This document shows positions 1-7,129 of a stretch of 64,000 nucleotides of DNA, in pieces. The DNA is from JAVBKX01 sp031553835 (GTDB lineage: Bacteria > Bacteroidota > Bacteroidia > Bacteroidales > Azobacteroidaceae): assembly GCA_031553835.1 (NCBI GenBank), contig JAVBKX010000016.1, positions 1 through 64,000 on the forward strand, written 5' to 3'. The notes under the pieces are model-generated. The model was not told where the DNA came from and did no database searches. It saw only the letters and a program-made list of their open reading frames with translations. A program made the position numbers and the translations under genes. Numbering within the stretch: position 1 is the stretch's first letter; every line of letters starts with the position of its first letter.

Positions 1-129
1 TCCTGCAATATAATGATTTAAGTATCATGTAAGCTTCGAGCTTGGAATATATGCATACGCTGTGGTCTTGTTTTCGATAAAAATAGCTATTCTTTTATGA
101 GACTCGCTTATAAATCGAGGATTTTTATC

Positions 130-137
130 TAAGTTTG
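130..137 (+). promoter_or_regulatory. Candidate -7 box (TAAGTTTG) for the TAC module
   Basis: TAAGTTTG matches the Bacteroidetes -7 consensus TAnnTTTG and lies about 48 bases before the first start codon of the three-gene module. I see no convincing -33 TTG at the usual distance. A second match, TATCTTTG at 200-207, lies inside the first gene. The rest of 1-185 is AT-rich and shows no gene. Confidence 0.4.
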
Positions 138-185
138 TAAAAATATAGAAAAAAGAAGAAAAATAAACCTATAAGTTGATTTTGC

Positions 186-707
186 ATGAAAATTGTTCCT
201 ATCTTTGCATCGAAATTATTTTCATTCCATTATCCGCAAGAAGCCGAAAATGAATATGATCGATTGACGATGCTATGGAACGATCCTGAATATTTATTTG
301 AATATGCAGAGAAAAATGAATCTTTTATACATTCATATTTGTCAATGTCAATTGAAAAATTTATCAATTGCATTCTGGATGATGTTGACATTTTAGAAGA
401 AATGCTTGAAACGCATTTTTATGGAAAATCACTTTCTCTTAATATGTGTTTTCAACCATTATACGATAAGGAGTCTCAGTGTAAGAGGTTGTCTTTGCAA
501 AAAAGAAAATGCAAATATCTTAGAATTTATGCCATAAAGATTGATGAAGATTGTTTTGTAATTACAGGGGGTGCTATAAAACTGGCTCCAGCAATGCAAG
601 ATCATCCTGATATGATTATAGAACTGCAAAAATTAAATAATTGCAAAAACTATTTACAGGCTAATGATGTTTTTGATAATGATTCTTTCTTCGAACTTAT
701 TTCATAA
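186..707 (+). CDS. Uncharacterised protein, candidate toxin of a toxin-antitoxin-chaperone module
   Basis: This 173-aa soluble protein has no signal peptide or membrane segment. It starts MKIVPIFA, and its C-terminal half contains a hydrophobic core around YLRIYAIKID and FVITGGAIKL (about residues 110-135). From memory it resembles a family of Bacteroidetes proteins of this length that sit in front of an XRE regulator, but I cannot name a domain. It is followed after 6 bases by the HTH gene and then by a SecB-like gene. That order (effector, HTH protein, chaperone) is the one known from TAC systems such as higB1-higA1-Rv1957 of Mycobacterium tuberculosis. The toxin role rests on context alone. 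It is much longer than the usual RelE/HigB toxins of about 90-120 aa. Confidence 0.6.
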   Translation: MKIVPIFASKLFSFHYPQEAENEYDRLTMLWNDPEYLFEYAEKNESFIHSYLSMSIEKFINCILDDVDILEEMLETHFYGKSLSLNMCFQPLYDKESQCKRLSLQKRKCKYLRIYAIKIDEDCFVITGGAIKLAPAMQDHPDMIIELQKLNNCKNYLQANDVFDNDSFFELIS

Positions 708-713
708 TAGACT

Positions 714-1115
714 ATGACTAATAAAGAAAAATTTCTTCAACTTGTATCTCCGAACGATAAGGGGACACGAGAAAGTGTTGTTTTCCGAAAGGAAAATAGA
801 TTGTGGCTTCGTGAATCCCAAAGAATTGCAGTAAAAGTTTTGCTGGCTTTGAAAGAACAAAATCTGTCACAAAAAGATTTGGCAGAAAAGATGACTGTTT
901 CGCCGCAGTACGTTAATAAGTTGGTAAAAGGAAAAGAAAATCTGACTCTTGATACAATTACTAAATTACAGGAAATATTACAGATTACTATCCTTGTAAC
1001 GGCAGACAAGAAAAAAGAGGAAAACGAATATACTGTTCAAGCATTTTCTTATCAGAAAGAGTATTGTAAAGAATATTCAAAATATTCTTCAACATCGATA
1101 AAAATTACAGCATGA
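714..1115 (+). CDS. XRE-family HTH protein, candidate antitoxin with chaperone-addiction tail
   Basis: This 133-aa protein has a Cro/C1-type helix-turn-helix at about residues 39-95 (LSQKDLAEKM, then SPQYVNKLVKG). The region after the HTH, residues 96-133, is unlike a normal XRE end: it is polar and holds Tyr106, Phe111, Tyr113, Tyr117, Tyr121 and Tyr124. In characterised TAC systems the antitoxin carries a short, hydrophobic or aromatic C-terminal chaperone-addiction region that the SecB-like partner binds, and this tail fits that description. The gene starts 6 bases after the upstream gene stops and overlaps the next gene by 4 bases (ATGA), so the three are probably co-translated. Autorepression through the HTH is expected for such operons but no operator was identified. 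Confidence 0.75.
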   Translation: MTNKEKFLQLVSPNDKGTRESVVFRKENRLWLRESQRIAVKVLLALKEQNLSQKDLAEKMTVSPQYVNKLVKGKENLTLDTITKLQEILQITILVTADKKKEENEYTVQAFSYQKEYCKEYSKYSSTSIKITA

Positions 1116-1561
1116 ATAAGAAAGAAAAAGCAATATCATTTGCATTGATCGGGATACAAACGATTGAGTTTGCCATAATAAGAGAGGCTTTTTCTGAAAA
1201 TGCGGAAATTGAACTGGGTATTAATGCTGAATTCGGAATGAAATCAATCGCAGAAAAAGAAATCAAATGTTCTCCTGAAATTTGCTTCCTTCAAAATAAT
1301 ATACCGTTTTTGAAAATTAAAGCAGCTTGTTATTTTTCTGTTGATGAAGTTGCCTGGAATGGATATGTAAGCGAAGATAAGCAAACGATTACTTTTCCCA
1401 AAGGATTTACCGACCATCTTTTAATGCTTACATTCGGAACCCTGAGAGGGATTTTGCATGCAAAGACTGAAGGAACCATATTCAATAAATTCATTTTGCC
1501 TACTATAAATGTGGTCAATCTGTATGATGGCGATATTGTAATGAAAATAGATGGCGACTAA
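1112..1561 (+). CDS. SecB-like chaperone of a TAC module
   Basis: This 149-aa acidic protein lacks a signal peptide. Residues 106-138 read as a SecB C-terminal half: LTFGTLRGILHAKTEGT followed by FILPTINVVNL. They correspond to the SecB helix and the following 'FP..N..P..F' strand, in the variant form I associate with TAC-linked SecB proteins. The length agrees with SecB (about 140-160 aa). The gene overlaps the antitoxin stop by 4 bases. The expected role is to bind the antitoxin tail, protect it from aggregation and proteolysis and so permit toxin neutralisation. A role as the general export SecB is less likely because of the context. The family assignment is by motif recognition and was not confirmed by a profile search. 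Confidence 0.7.
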   Translation: MNKKEKAISFALIGIQTIEFAIIREAFSENAEIELGINAEFGMKSIAEKEIKCSPEICFLQNNIPFLKIKAACYFSVDEVAWNGYVSEDKQTITFPKGFTDHLLMLTFGTLRGILHAKTEGTIFNKFILPTINVVNLYDGDIVMKIDGD

Positions 1562-1576
1562 ATCCTATATAACGCA

Positions 1577-2428
1577 TTATCTTAATGCAATTCCGGAATG
1601 AACATCTAATTGATTCCAGATTCGCAGATAATAACGTTCCAAACTATTGTCAAGGTTGTTCATGTCCCATTTTGCATCAAAAATACCAAAAACAGAGGAG
1701 CCGGAACCCGACATGGATGCATACAGTGCGCCGGATTGGTAGAGTGTTTCTTTGATTTCTTTAATTTCAGGATACAAAGGGAAGACGCTTATTTCAAAAT
1801 CGTTGACCATGCTGTTTTTCCATTCGGCAACAGGCATTTTGATAATTTCTTTCAGGGACATTTTTGGAACCGAAGGTTTTACCATTAAATACGCTTCTTT
1901 TGTCGAAACATGTATATCGGGTTTGACTAAGACAAATTGGTATCCGGATAAATCTAATTCGATTGATTCAAAGATATTGCCTATTCCCGTAGCGAATGCC
2001 GGTTTATTTTGAATAAAGAAAGCACAGTCGGCGCCTAATGAAGCGGCCATTTGCTCCAATTCTTCATTGGAAATTTGTAACTTCAATTCTTTATTTAATA
2101 ATTTCAACATAAAAGCGGCGTCGGCCGATCCGCCTCCCAATCCGGCTCCGAACGGAATTTGTTTCCGCAAATAGATGTCCATTTCGGGCACCGGATATTT
2201 TTCTTTTAATAACCGGCAGGCTTTTATCACTAAATTGTCTTCGGGGTTGCCATCGACCGGAATTCCGCTTGGCGTAAATGTTCCTTCTGGATGGGCTGAT
2301 TGTACTACCTCCAACGCATCTTTTAAGGGAATGGGATAAAAAACGGTTTCCAAATTGTGATATCCGTCTTCCCGTCGGGAAACGATATTCAGTCCGAGAT
2401 TAATTTTAGCATTGGGAAAGTAAATCAT
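1577..2428 (-). CDS. ispE: 4-diphosphocytidyl-2-C-methyl-D-erythritol kinase
   Basis: IspE phosphorylates CDP-methylerythritol at the 2-hydroxyl with ATP in the MEP isoprenoid pathway. The protein is a GHMP kinase: N-terminal AKINLGLNI, the substrate-contacting DGYHNLETVF, the phosphate loop PFGAGLGGGSADAAF and the C-terminal MSGSGSSVFGIF. I chose the ATG at 2428 (283 aa). The open frame continues 10 codons further to a TTG, but that extension is encoded by a low-complexity CTCAACTCCCAACTCCC tract and is not conserved-looking. The gene is convergent with the TAC module, with only 15 bases between the two stops. A long palindrome separates it from metK upstream. Confidence 0.96.
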   Translation of the reverse strand: MIYFPNAKINLGLNIVSRREDGYHNLETVFYPIPLKDALEVVQSAHPEGTFTPSGIPVDGNPEDNLVIKACRLLKEKYPVPEMDIYLRKQIPFGAGLGGGSADAAFMLKLLNKELKLQISNEELEQMAASLGADCAFFIQNKPAFATGIGNIFESIELDLSGYQFVLVKPDIHVSTKEAYLMVKPSVPKMSLKEIIKMPVAEWKNSMVNDFEISVFPLYPEIKEIKETLYQSGALYASMSGSGSSVFGIFDAKWDMNNLDNSLERYYLRIWNQLDVHSGIALR

Positions 2429-2466
2429 GGGAGTTGGGAGTTGAGAAGAGGCTGTCAAAACAGATC

Positions 2467-2600
2467 AATAGAACACAGATGACACGGATGACACAGAAAT
2501 TCACAGTATATGTTTTTATAATATGCTCATATTCAGATGAAAATAAAAAAAAAACTCAATCCGCGCTTTTCTGTGTCATCCATGTCATCTGTGTTCTATT
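2467..2600. repeat. Long palindrome with 33-bp arms, GATGACAC repeat family
   Basis: Arms 2467-2499 and 2568-2600 are reverse complements with one mismatch, separated by a 68-base AT-rich loop. Each arm contains two copies of GATGACAC. Related palindromes occur at 12309-12421 and 23853-23933. It lies between metK and ispE and would fold into a stable hairpin in a read-through transcript, so it may also attenuate expression. Confidence 0.85.
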
Positions 2601-2626
2601 TGTCTGCTTTTGAGACCGCTCCTTAA

Positions 2627-3922
2627 TTAAAGACTGAATTCTTTTTTTACAGTATCCACGTAGTCCGTTTTTTCCCAGGTAAATAATTCTACTTCAACTT
2701 CTACCGGAGCCGGATTATAGCGGGAAGCAAATGTTTTTTTGACAACTTGGGGAGTTCTTCCCATGTGGCCATAAGAAGCAGTTTCTGCATAGATTGGATT
2801 CCGTAATTTCAATCGGCTTTCAATTGCTTTTGGACGCATATCGAAAATTTTTGCCACTTTATCTGCAATTTCACTGTCAGACAGTTTTACATTGCTTCGG
2901 CCATAAGTATTAATGAAAATATTCATGGGTTCAGCAACACCGATAGCATAAGCAACTTGTACAAGTATTTCATCGGCAACGCCTGCAGCAACTAAGTTTT
3001 TAGCAATATGACGAGCGGCATAGGCAGCTGAACGATCCACTTTAGAAGGATCTTTTCCGGAGAAAGCGCCGCCGCCGTGCGCACCTTTGCCGCCATAAGT
3101 ATCGACAATAATTTTTCTTCCGGTTAAACCAGTATCGCCATGAGGTCCACCTATCACGAATTTTCCGGTCGGATTCACATGATATTTGATTTTATCTGTG
3201 AATAAAGCTTGTACAGCAGCCGGATATTGTGCTTTTACACGTGGGATCAGGATTTTCTTAACGTCTTCCGCAATTTTATCCTGCATCGCCTTGTCGGCTT
3301 CCAATTGAGCTTTATCGCTGTTGTCTTTTGGCGAAATAAATTCGTCGTGTTGAGTAGAGATTACGATGGTATCGATCGCTTCCGGCGTTCCGTCTTCATT
3401 GTATTGAATCGTAACTTGAGATTTGGCATCCGGACGAAGATAAGGCATTAATGCAATTTCTTTTTTGCGGATATTTGCCAATTCGATTAACAGGCTGTGC
3501 GACAAATCTAATGCCAGCGGCATATAGTTAGCCGTTTCATTCGTTGCATAACCAAACATCATACCTTGGTCGCCGGCTCCTTGATTCATTGGGTCTTCAC
3601 GTTCCACGCCGCGATTGATGTCGCCGGATTGTTCGTGGATAGCGCTGAATACCCCACACGAGCGGGCTTCAAACTGATACTCGCTTTTGGTATATCCGAT
3701 TTTCTCAATTACCTGGCGGGCTACTTCGGGGATATCCACATAAGCTTTTGATTTAACTTCTCCTGCTAATACAACTTGTCCGGTTGTTACTAACGTTTCG
3801 CATGCAACTTTAGAATCTTTGTCATACGCCAAAAATTCGTCAAGCAAAGCATCGGATATTTGATCCGCTACTTTATCGGGGTGTCCTTCCGACACCGATT
3901 CGGAGGTGAATAAATAACTCAT
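2627..3922 (-). CDS. metK: S-adenosylmethionine synthase
   Basis: MetK condenses ATP and methionine to S-adenosylmethionine, the main cellular methyl donor. The 431-aa protein begins with SESVSEGHPDKVADQISDA (methionine/ATP-binding His and Asp), carries the signature GAGDQGMMFGYA at about residue 117, the glycine-rich GGPHGDTGLTGRKI, and KDPSKVDRSAAY with the catalytic Lys. The length fits the longer Bacteroidetes form (about 430 aa, compared with 384 in E. coli). The ATG at 3922 places the conserved motif at the expected position. A -7-like box lies about 155 bases upstream. I looked for a SAM riboswitch in the leader and did not recognise one. Confidence 0.97.
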   Translation of the reverse strand: MSYLFTSESVSEGHPDKVADQISDALLDEFLAYDKDSKVACETLVTTGQVVLAGEVKSKAYVDIPEVARQVIEKIGYTKSEYQFEARSCGVFSAIHEQSGDINRGVEREDPMNQGAGDQGMMFGYATNETANYMPLALDLSHSLLIELANIRKKEIALMPYLRPDAKSQVTIQYNEDGTPEAIDTIVISTQHDEFISPKDNSDKAQLEADKAMQDKIAEDVKKILIPRVKAQYPAAVQALFTDKIKYHVNPTGKFVIGGPHGDTGLTGRKIIVDTYGGKGAHGGGAFSGKDPSKVDRSAAYAARHIAKNLVAAGVADEILVQVAYAIGVAEPMNIFINTYGRSNVKLSDSEIADKVAKIFDMRPKAIESRLKLRNPIYAETASYGHMGRTPQVVKKTFASRYNPAPVEVEVELFTWEKTDYVDTVKKEFSL

Positions 3923-4076
3923 AAAATGAATTAAAAATTAAACGTTAAAAATTAAAAATAAAGAAAGAAAAAAAGGATGAATTGAAGGCTTTAAGCAGAA
4001 AAGAATTAAGCTGATTTTAGCATTTTTTTCTGTGGTTGCAAGCATACAAATCTGTCCACATTTTCTATTACGAATG

Positions 4077-4084
4077 CAAAGGTA
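4077..4084 (-). promoter_or_regulatory. -7 box (TACCTTTG) for metK
   Basis: On the minus strand this reads TACCTTTG, a perfect match to TAnnTTTG, followed by GCA as in many Bacteroidetes promoters. It would give a 5' leader of roughly 150 nt before the metK ATG. No clear -33 element was found. Confidence 0.55.
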
Positions 4085-4215
4085 GTACAAATAAATGAGA
4101 ATATTATAACTTTTGAGGTCTGAATTCCAAACTTATTAAAAAACAAAGGCTAAAATGCTGAGCGATTTATTCATTTATAAACGAAAATTTTTACATTTGT
4201 GCAAAATATTTGGTT

Positions 4216-4299
4216 ATGAACGAAAAACTAATCGATAATCAAGAAGAACAAATCGGTGATATAGAAATTATTCCGGTTTGGAAATATTTTGGAATTTAG
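4216..4299 (+). CDS. Possible 27-aa peptide or remnant of a lost gene
   Basis: An ATG frame encodes a 27-residue peptide ending in IEIIPVWKYFGI, preceded at 4192-4199 by TACATTTG. The sequence looks like the beginning of a longer protein that is now cut off by a TAG. I do not recognise the family. It could be a decayed gene start, a leader peptide or chance. It points towards the envelope operon, which runs on the other strand, so it is not part of that operon. Confidence 0.25.
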   Translation: MNEKLIDNQEEQIGDIEIIPVWKYFGI

Positions 4300-4349
4300 C
4301 CACAGGACGATGTTGCCTTATTATCTGTTTAGCAGAAATATCCGGCACT

Positions 4350-5360
4350 TTATTTTTCAAGATTTTTGACAATCTCGCCTGCAATTTTATCTAATCCGTT
4401 TTCGTAGGCTTTTCTTCCGGCTCGCTCGTAATCGAGTGCTCCACCTTTTAAATCGGTAAAATTATTGTTGTATATCTCTTTGCCTGTCTTGCATTCTTTG
4501 AGCGATACTTCTACATCTAAATAGGAGAAACAAAGGTCATTTACACAATTACCCCTGTGGGTAGAAGCATTGATAACCAATAGCAAATCGGCTTCCGGTT
4601 GGGATGAAGTAAAACAGCAGCCTTGCTTGGACAATTCAGCTTTGAGTTTAGGCGCAAGAATTTGTACTGATTTCTCAAAATTCATTTCTTTTGACTGTAC
4701 ATATACAATAATGGCTGTTTGCAAGCGAGAAATAGCTTGAGTTATAGTCGATTTCAATAACAGTGATTGAGGTATTTGCGCCTCTTCGGGTTCGCCTCCT
4801 TCGATAGCTATCAGTAAGGATTGAGCAAAATTCAATTCTTCGAAGAAAGGCATTGTTTCTTCATACGTTTTTCGGGATTTGCCTTTGTTTCCTTCTGTTT
4901 CAAACTGTTGCGCCGTGTATATGGCAGTTTCTATTTTTTGGATAATGAACGAAATATTTGCTTTGTAATATCCTTTTACCTCGCTTTTGTCGGCATAAGC
5001 AAAGGCATAGCCTGTTCGGGTAGCGTTATCATAATAGTATTCAATTTTTAGTCCATTAATCTCAGCATTGGCAAATGTCGATGTTATAACTGCGTAATCT
5101 TCGCTGTAGATCCCTGCTCGCTCAGATTTGTGCAATTCTTTCAAACTTGCTACAGAAACTTTGATGCTTTCGATAAGTTCAGATTTGGCGCTTGCTTTCA
5201 AAGCATTGATGAAATTGGGGTTTTCAAGGCCTACGTTTTCTGCAAATCCGGAGAGATATTGCACGTTGGAATAATGGTCTCTATCGTTTATCCATGCCGG
5301 TTTTTGTGCAAAAGCAATCGCAAAAAAACACAGGAATGTTGTGAGCAAAATCTTTTTCAT
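4350..5360 (-). CDS. LPP20-like secreted/envelope protein
   Basis: This 336-aa protein has a clean signal peptide (MKKILLTTFLCFFAIAFA, then Q). The region after it (YLSGFAENVG, then a helical NALKASAKSELIESI stretch and a YYYDNATRTGYAFAYAD strand) resembles the LPP20/FlgO-type fold found in Gram-negative envelope proteins. The C-terminal third (about 210-336) contains a second compact domain with four Cys and the segment ADLLLVINA. It has no lipobox Cys, so it is probably periplasmic rather than lipidated. It is the last gene of a four-gene minus-strand operon, starting 3 bases after the CsgG-like gene stops. Its function is unknown; a structural or assembly role with the CsgG-like partner is inferred. 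Confidence 0.6.
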   Translation of the reverse strand: MKKILLTTFLCFFAIAFAQKPAWINDRDHYSNVQYLSGFAENVGLENPNFINALKASAKSELIESIKVSVASLKELHKSERAGIYSEDYAVITSTFANAEINGLKIEYYYDNATRTGYAFAYADKSEVKGYYKANISFIIQKIETAIYTAQQFETEGNKGKSRKTYEETMPFFEELNFAQSLLIAIEGGEPEEAQIPQSLLLKSTITQAISRLQTAIIVYVQSKEMNFEKSVQILAPKLKAELSKQGCCFTSSQPEADLLLVINASTHRGNCVNDLCFSYLDVEVSLKECKTGKEIYNNNFTDLKGGALDYERAGRKAYENGLDKIAGEIVKNLEK

Positions 5361-5363
5361 GAT

Positions 5364-6359
5364 TTATTTTTTTAATTTAAATTCATATCCAAAACCTCCT
5401 CTTGCATATTCAAAAACGAAACGTTTTTTGTTTTCGGTATTAATTTCATAAGTTTTGGAAGAGATGGTTCCCGACCATTTGATTTTAACTTCATGTTTGC
5501 CTGCGTGTTTATCGGAAAAAGATACTGAAAATCCCTGATTTAATTTGCCGTTGCCAATATGTACGCCATCTACGTAAATTTCGACATCCGGATTTTTACT
5601 ATGAGAAAATCCGGCAAAAAATAAGGTAATATCTTCCGATGTTTTGGATGGAAAAGATGCAGAAAAGTCTTTTTTTTCTTCATTATTTTGATTGCTGTAA
5701 ATGGGGTCTGTATATATACGTTCGGTAACTTTTTGTTCGTCTGATTTGGCCGGAATTACTGGAGGAGAAAGGGGTAGATGTTGATTTTTATCTCCAGACA
5801 AAGCTCCAATTTCTCTTTCGACAACATCTTTTATACTTGTGCCTGTGCTTCCACCTTTTAAATTTTCCGGAGTTGGAACAGCAGAAGTAGGTTGTTCTCC
5901 GATTACTTCCAATGCTAAAGGCATGACAATATCCAATATTTCAGATCTATCGACCAACTGCGTTTTCTGACTTTCAATACCGGCACTTTCAACGTCGATG
6001 AGTTTGAGACTTAATAAGCCTTTATTTCCTGCAGATGAAAGGACAGATAAGACGACTTTGCTTGCTCCTGCTAATTTACCAATCTGACTGATTTGGCTGT
6101 CGTCCACTGCACCGGAGTTGGAAAATTTTTGCTCTTTCAGGATTCTATCAATTAACGAACGTTCGATAATGATATATCTTCCTGTGTTCACAATGACAGA
6201 ACTAACCATTTCTCGAATGATTACCCCTGCTCCTTCATCAAAATTATTTCCCGATATGGCTGGGTCGAACACTGCTATTCGCTGTTTGCTTTCTTGTGCC
6301 GACACAAATGCTGTTAGGGCATATAGAAATAATCCTAAAAAAATAATTAATCGTTTCAT
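5364..6359 (-). CDS. CsgG/LpoB-like secreted protein
   Basis: A signal peptide (LIIFLGLFLYALTAFVSA) is followed by a CsgG/LpoB-type domain at about residues 27-165: IAVFDPAISG, EGAGVIIREMVSSVIV, YIIIERSLIDRILKEQ, LAGASKVVLSVL. A low-complexity linker rich in Pro, Ser and Lys follows, and a C-terminal beta-rich domain at about 240-331 (ITLFFAGFSHSKNPDVEIYVDG) may bind another envelope component. The ATG at 6359 was preferred over a TTG two codons earlier. CsgG itself forms the curli export pore and is lipidated. This protein lacks an obvious lipobox, so an LpoB-like or scaffold role is equally possible. It lies between the beta-barrel gene and the distal LPP20-like gene. Confidence 0.65.
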   Translation of the reverse strand: MKRLIIFLGLFLYALTAFVSAQESKQRIAVFDPAISGNNFDEGAGVIIREMVSSVIVNTGRYIIIERSLIDRILKEQKFSNSGAVDDSQISQIGKLAGASKVVLSVLSSAGNKGLLSLKLIDVESAGIESQKTQLVDRSEILDIVMPLALEVIGEQPTSAVPTPENLKGGSTGTSIKDVVEREIGALSGDKNQHLPLSPPVIPAKSDEQKVTERIYTDPIYSNQNNEEKKDFSASFPSKTSEDITLFFAGFSHSKNPDVEIYVDGVHIGNGKLNQGFSVSFSDKHAGKHEVKIKWSGTISSKTYEINTENKKRFVFEYARGGFGYEFKLKK

Positions 6360-6466
6360 TGTCAATAGTTATCTAAGAGGGTGCATTGTAAAATTTGCTT
6401 ATTACTTCAAATTTTCATACACCCTCATTTTTAAAAACATGGATTAAAAGTGGGATAACAAAGGTT

Positions 6467-7084
6467 TTAGAATATATAACTTACGCCGATAAACAGAGAA
6501 CCAATGGTGAGTTTTTCATCATAGTCATCATAGTCATCATAGTCTTCGTCATCATAGCTCCTTGTATCCAAAATATTCGTGAGTCCGTACTGGTATCCTG
6601 CTTCTATTTTGAATCGATTGATGTTAATGCCATACATGATTCCCAGACCTGCATTGAACGATTTGGTACCGCTATCCTCATCCCCCTCTCTATTTTTATA
6701 ATTTTCGGCTAATTTAAATCCAACAAATGGTCCGGCCTGTAGATAAGTTGAAAGTTTTCCAATGGGAATACTCACTCCTAAGTATAAAGGAATGTCAAGA
6801 TAATGCATGCTAAACGAAGAATTAGAATAATCGTCTTTGAAAGTTTTTGTACTAAACATTATCCCTGAATTGATATAAAAATTATTCTTCAACGAATAGT
6901 ATAACACAGGCCCGGCCTCAAAACCAAATTCGCCATCAATACTGAAACTTCGCCATCCGTAACCGTCATTAAAGGAGGCTTTTGCTGTTGGTCGAGATAC
7001 TCCAGCTCTTACACCCCAAACTACTTGTGCGTTAACACTGCCAATTGCCAATATGGCAACCCATACTAAAATTATTCTTTTCAT
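6467..7084 (-). CDS. Outer-membrane beta-barrel protein (PorT-like porin family)
   Basis: This 205-aa protein has a signal peptide (ILVWVAILAIGSVNA) and alternating amphipathic strands typical of small Bacteroidetes barrels: VVWGVRAGVSRP, FGFEAGPVLYYSL, FYINSGIMFST, LDIPLYLGVSIP, STYLQAGPFVGFKL, FNAGLGIMYGI, FKIEAGYQYGLTNIL. It ends in a strand with terminal Phe (LFIGVSYIF), the usual barrel-assembly signal. Between the last two strands is an Asp/Tyr-rich loop, encoded by a 9-bp tandem repeat. It follows the LPP20 lipoprotein gene by 45 bases and precedes the CsgG-like gene by about 105 bases. Confidence 0.75.
   Translation of the reverse strand: MKRIILVWVAILAIGSVNAQVVWGVRAGVSRPTAKASFNDGYGWRSFSIDGEFGFEAGPVLYYSLKNNFYINSGIMFSTKTFKDDYSNSSFSMHYLDIPLYLGVSIPIGKLSTYLQAGPFVGFKLAENYKNREGDEDSGTKSFNAGLGIMYGININRFKIEAGYQYGLTNILDTRSYDDEDYDDYDDYDEKLTIGSLFIGVSYIF
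6518..6557. repeat. 9-bp coding tandem repeat (ATCATAGTC)
   Basis: Three perfect copies of ATCATAGTC at 6518-6544, then TTCGTC and a partial copy at 6551-6557. On the coding (minus) strand the units encode Asp-Asp-Tyr, giving the acidic loop DEDYDDYDDYDE of the barrel protein. The unit length is a multiple of three, so copy-number change would alter loop length without shifting the frame. Confidence 0.9.
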
Positions 7085-7129
7085 AAAATTTAATAATCAA
7101 AAAATGTGAATACTTATTTATTTAATGGG

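Larger units (their letters stand above)
3923..4349. other. Intergenic region between metK and the envelope operon
   Basis: This AT-rich stretch of 427 bases contains tandem TTAAAAATTAAA-like sequence at 3929-3958, the probable metK -7 box at 4077-4084, and a small possible reading frame at 4216-4299 with its own -7-like box TACATTTG at 4192-4199. No complete gene is recognisable. Confidence 0.6.

Noticed and set aside
3923..4084. Possible SAM riboswitch in the metK leader
   Set aside because: The leader is long enough, but I could not find a conserved SAM-I/SAM-II/SAM-IV-like core; the sequence is AT-rich without matching stems. A covariance-model search would decide.
4216..4299. Insertion-sequence remnant
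   Set aside because: There are no terminal inverted repeats, target duplications or transposase motifs around the short frame.
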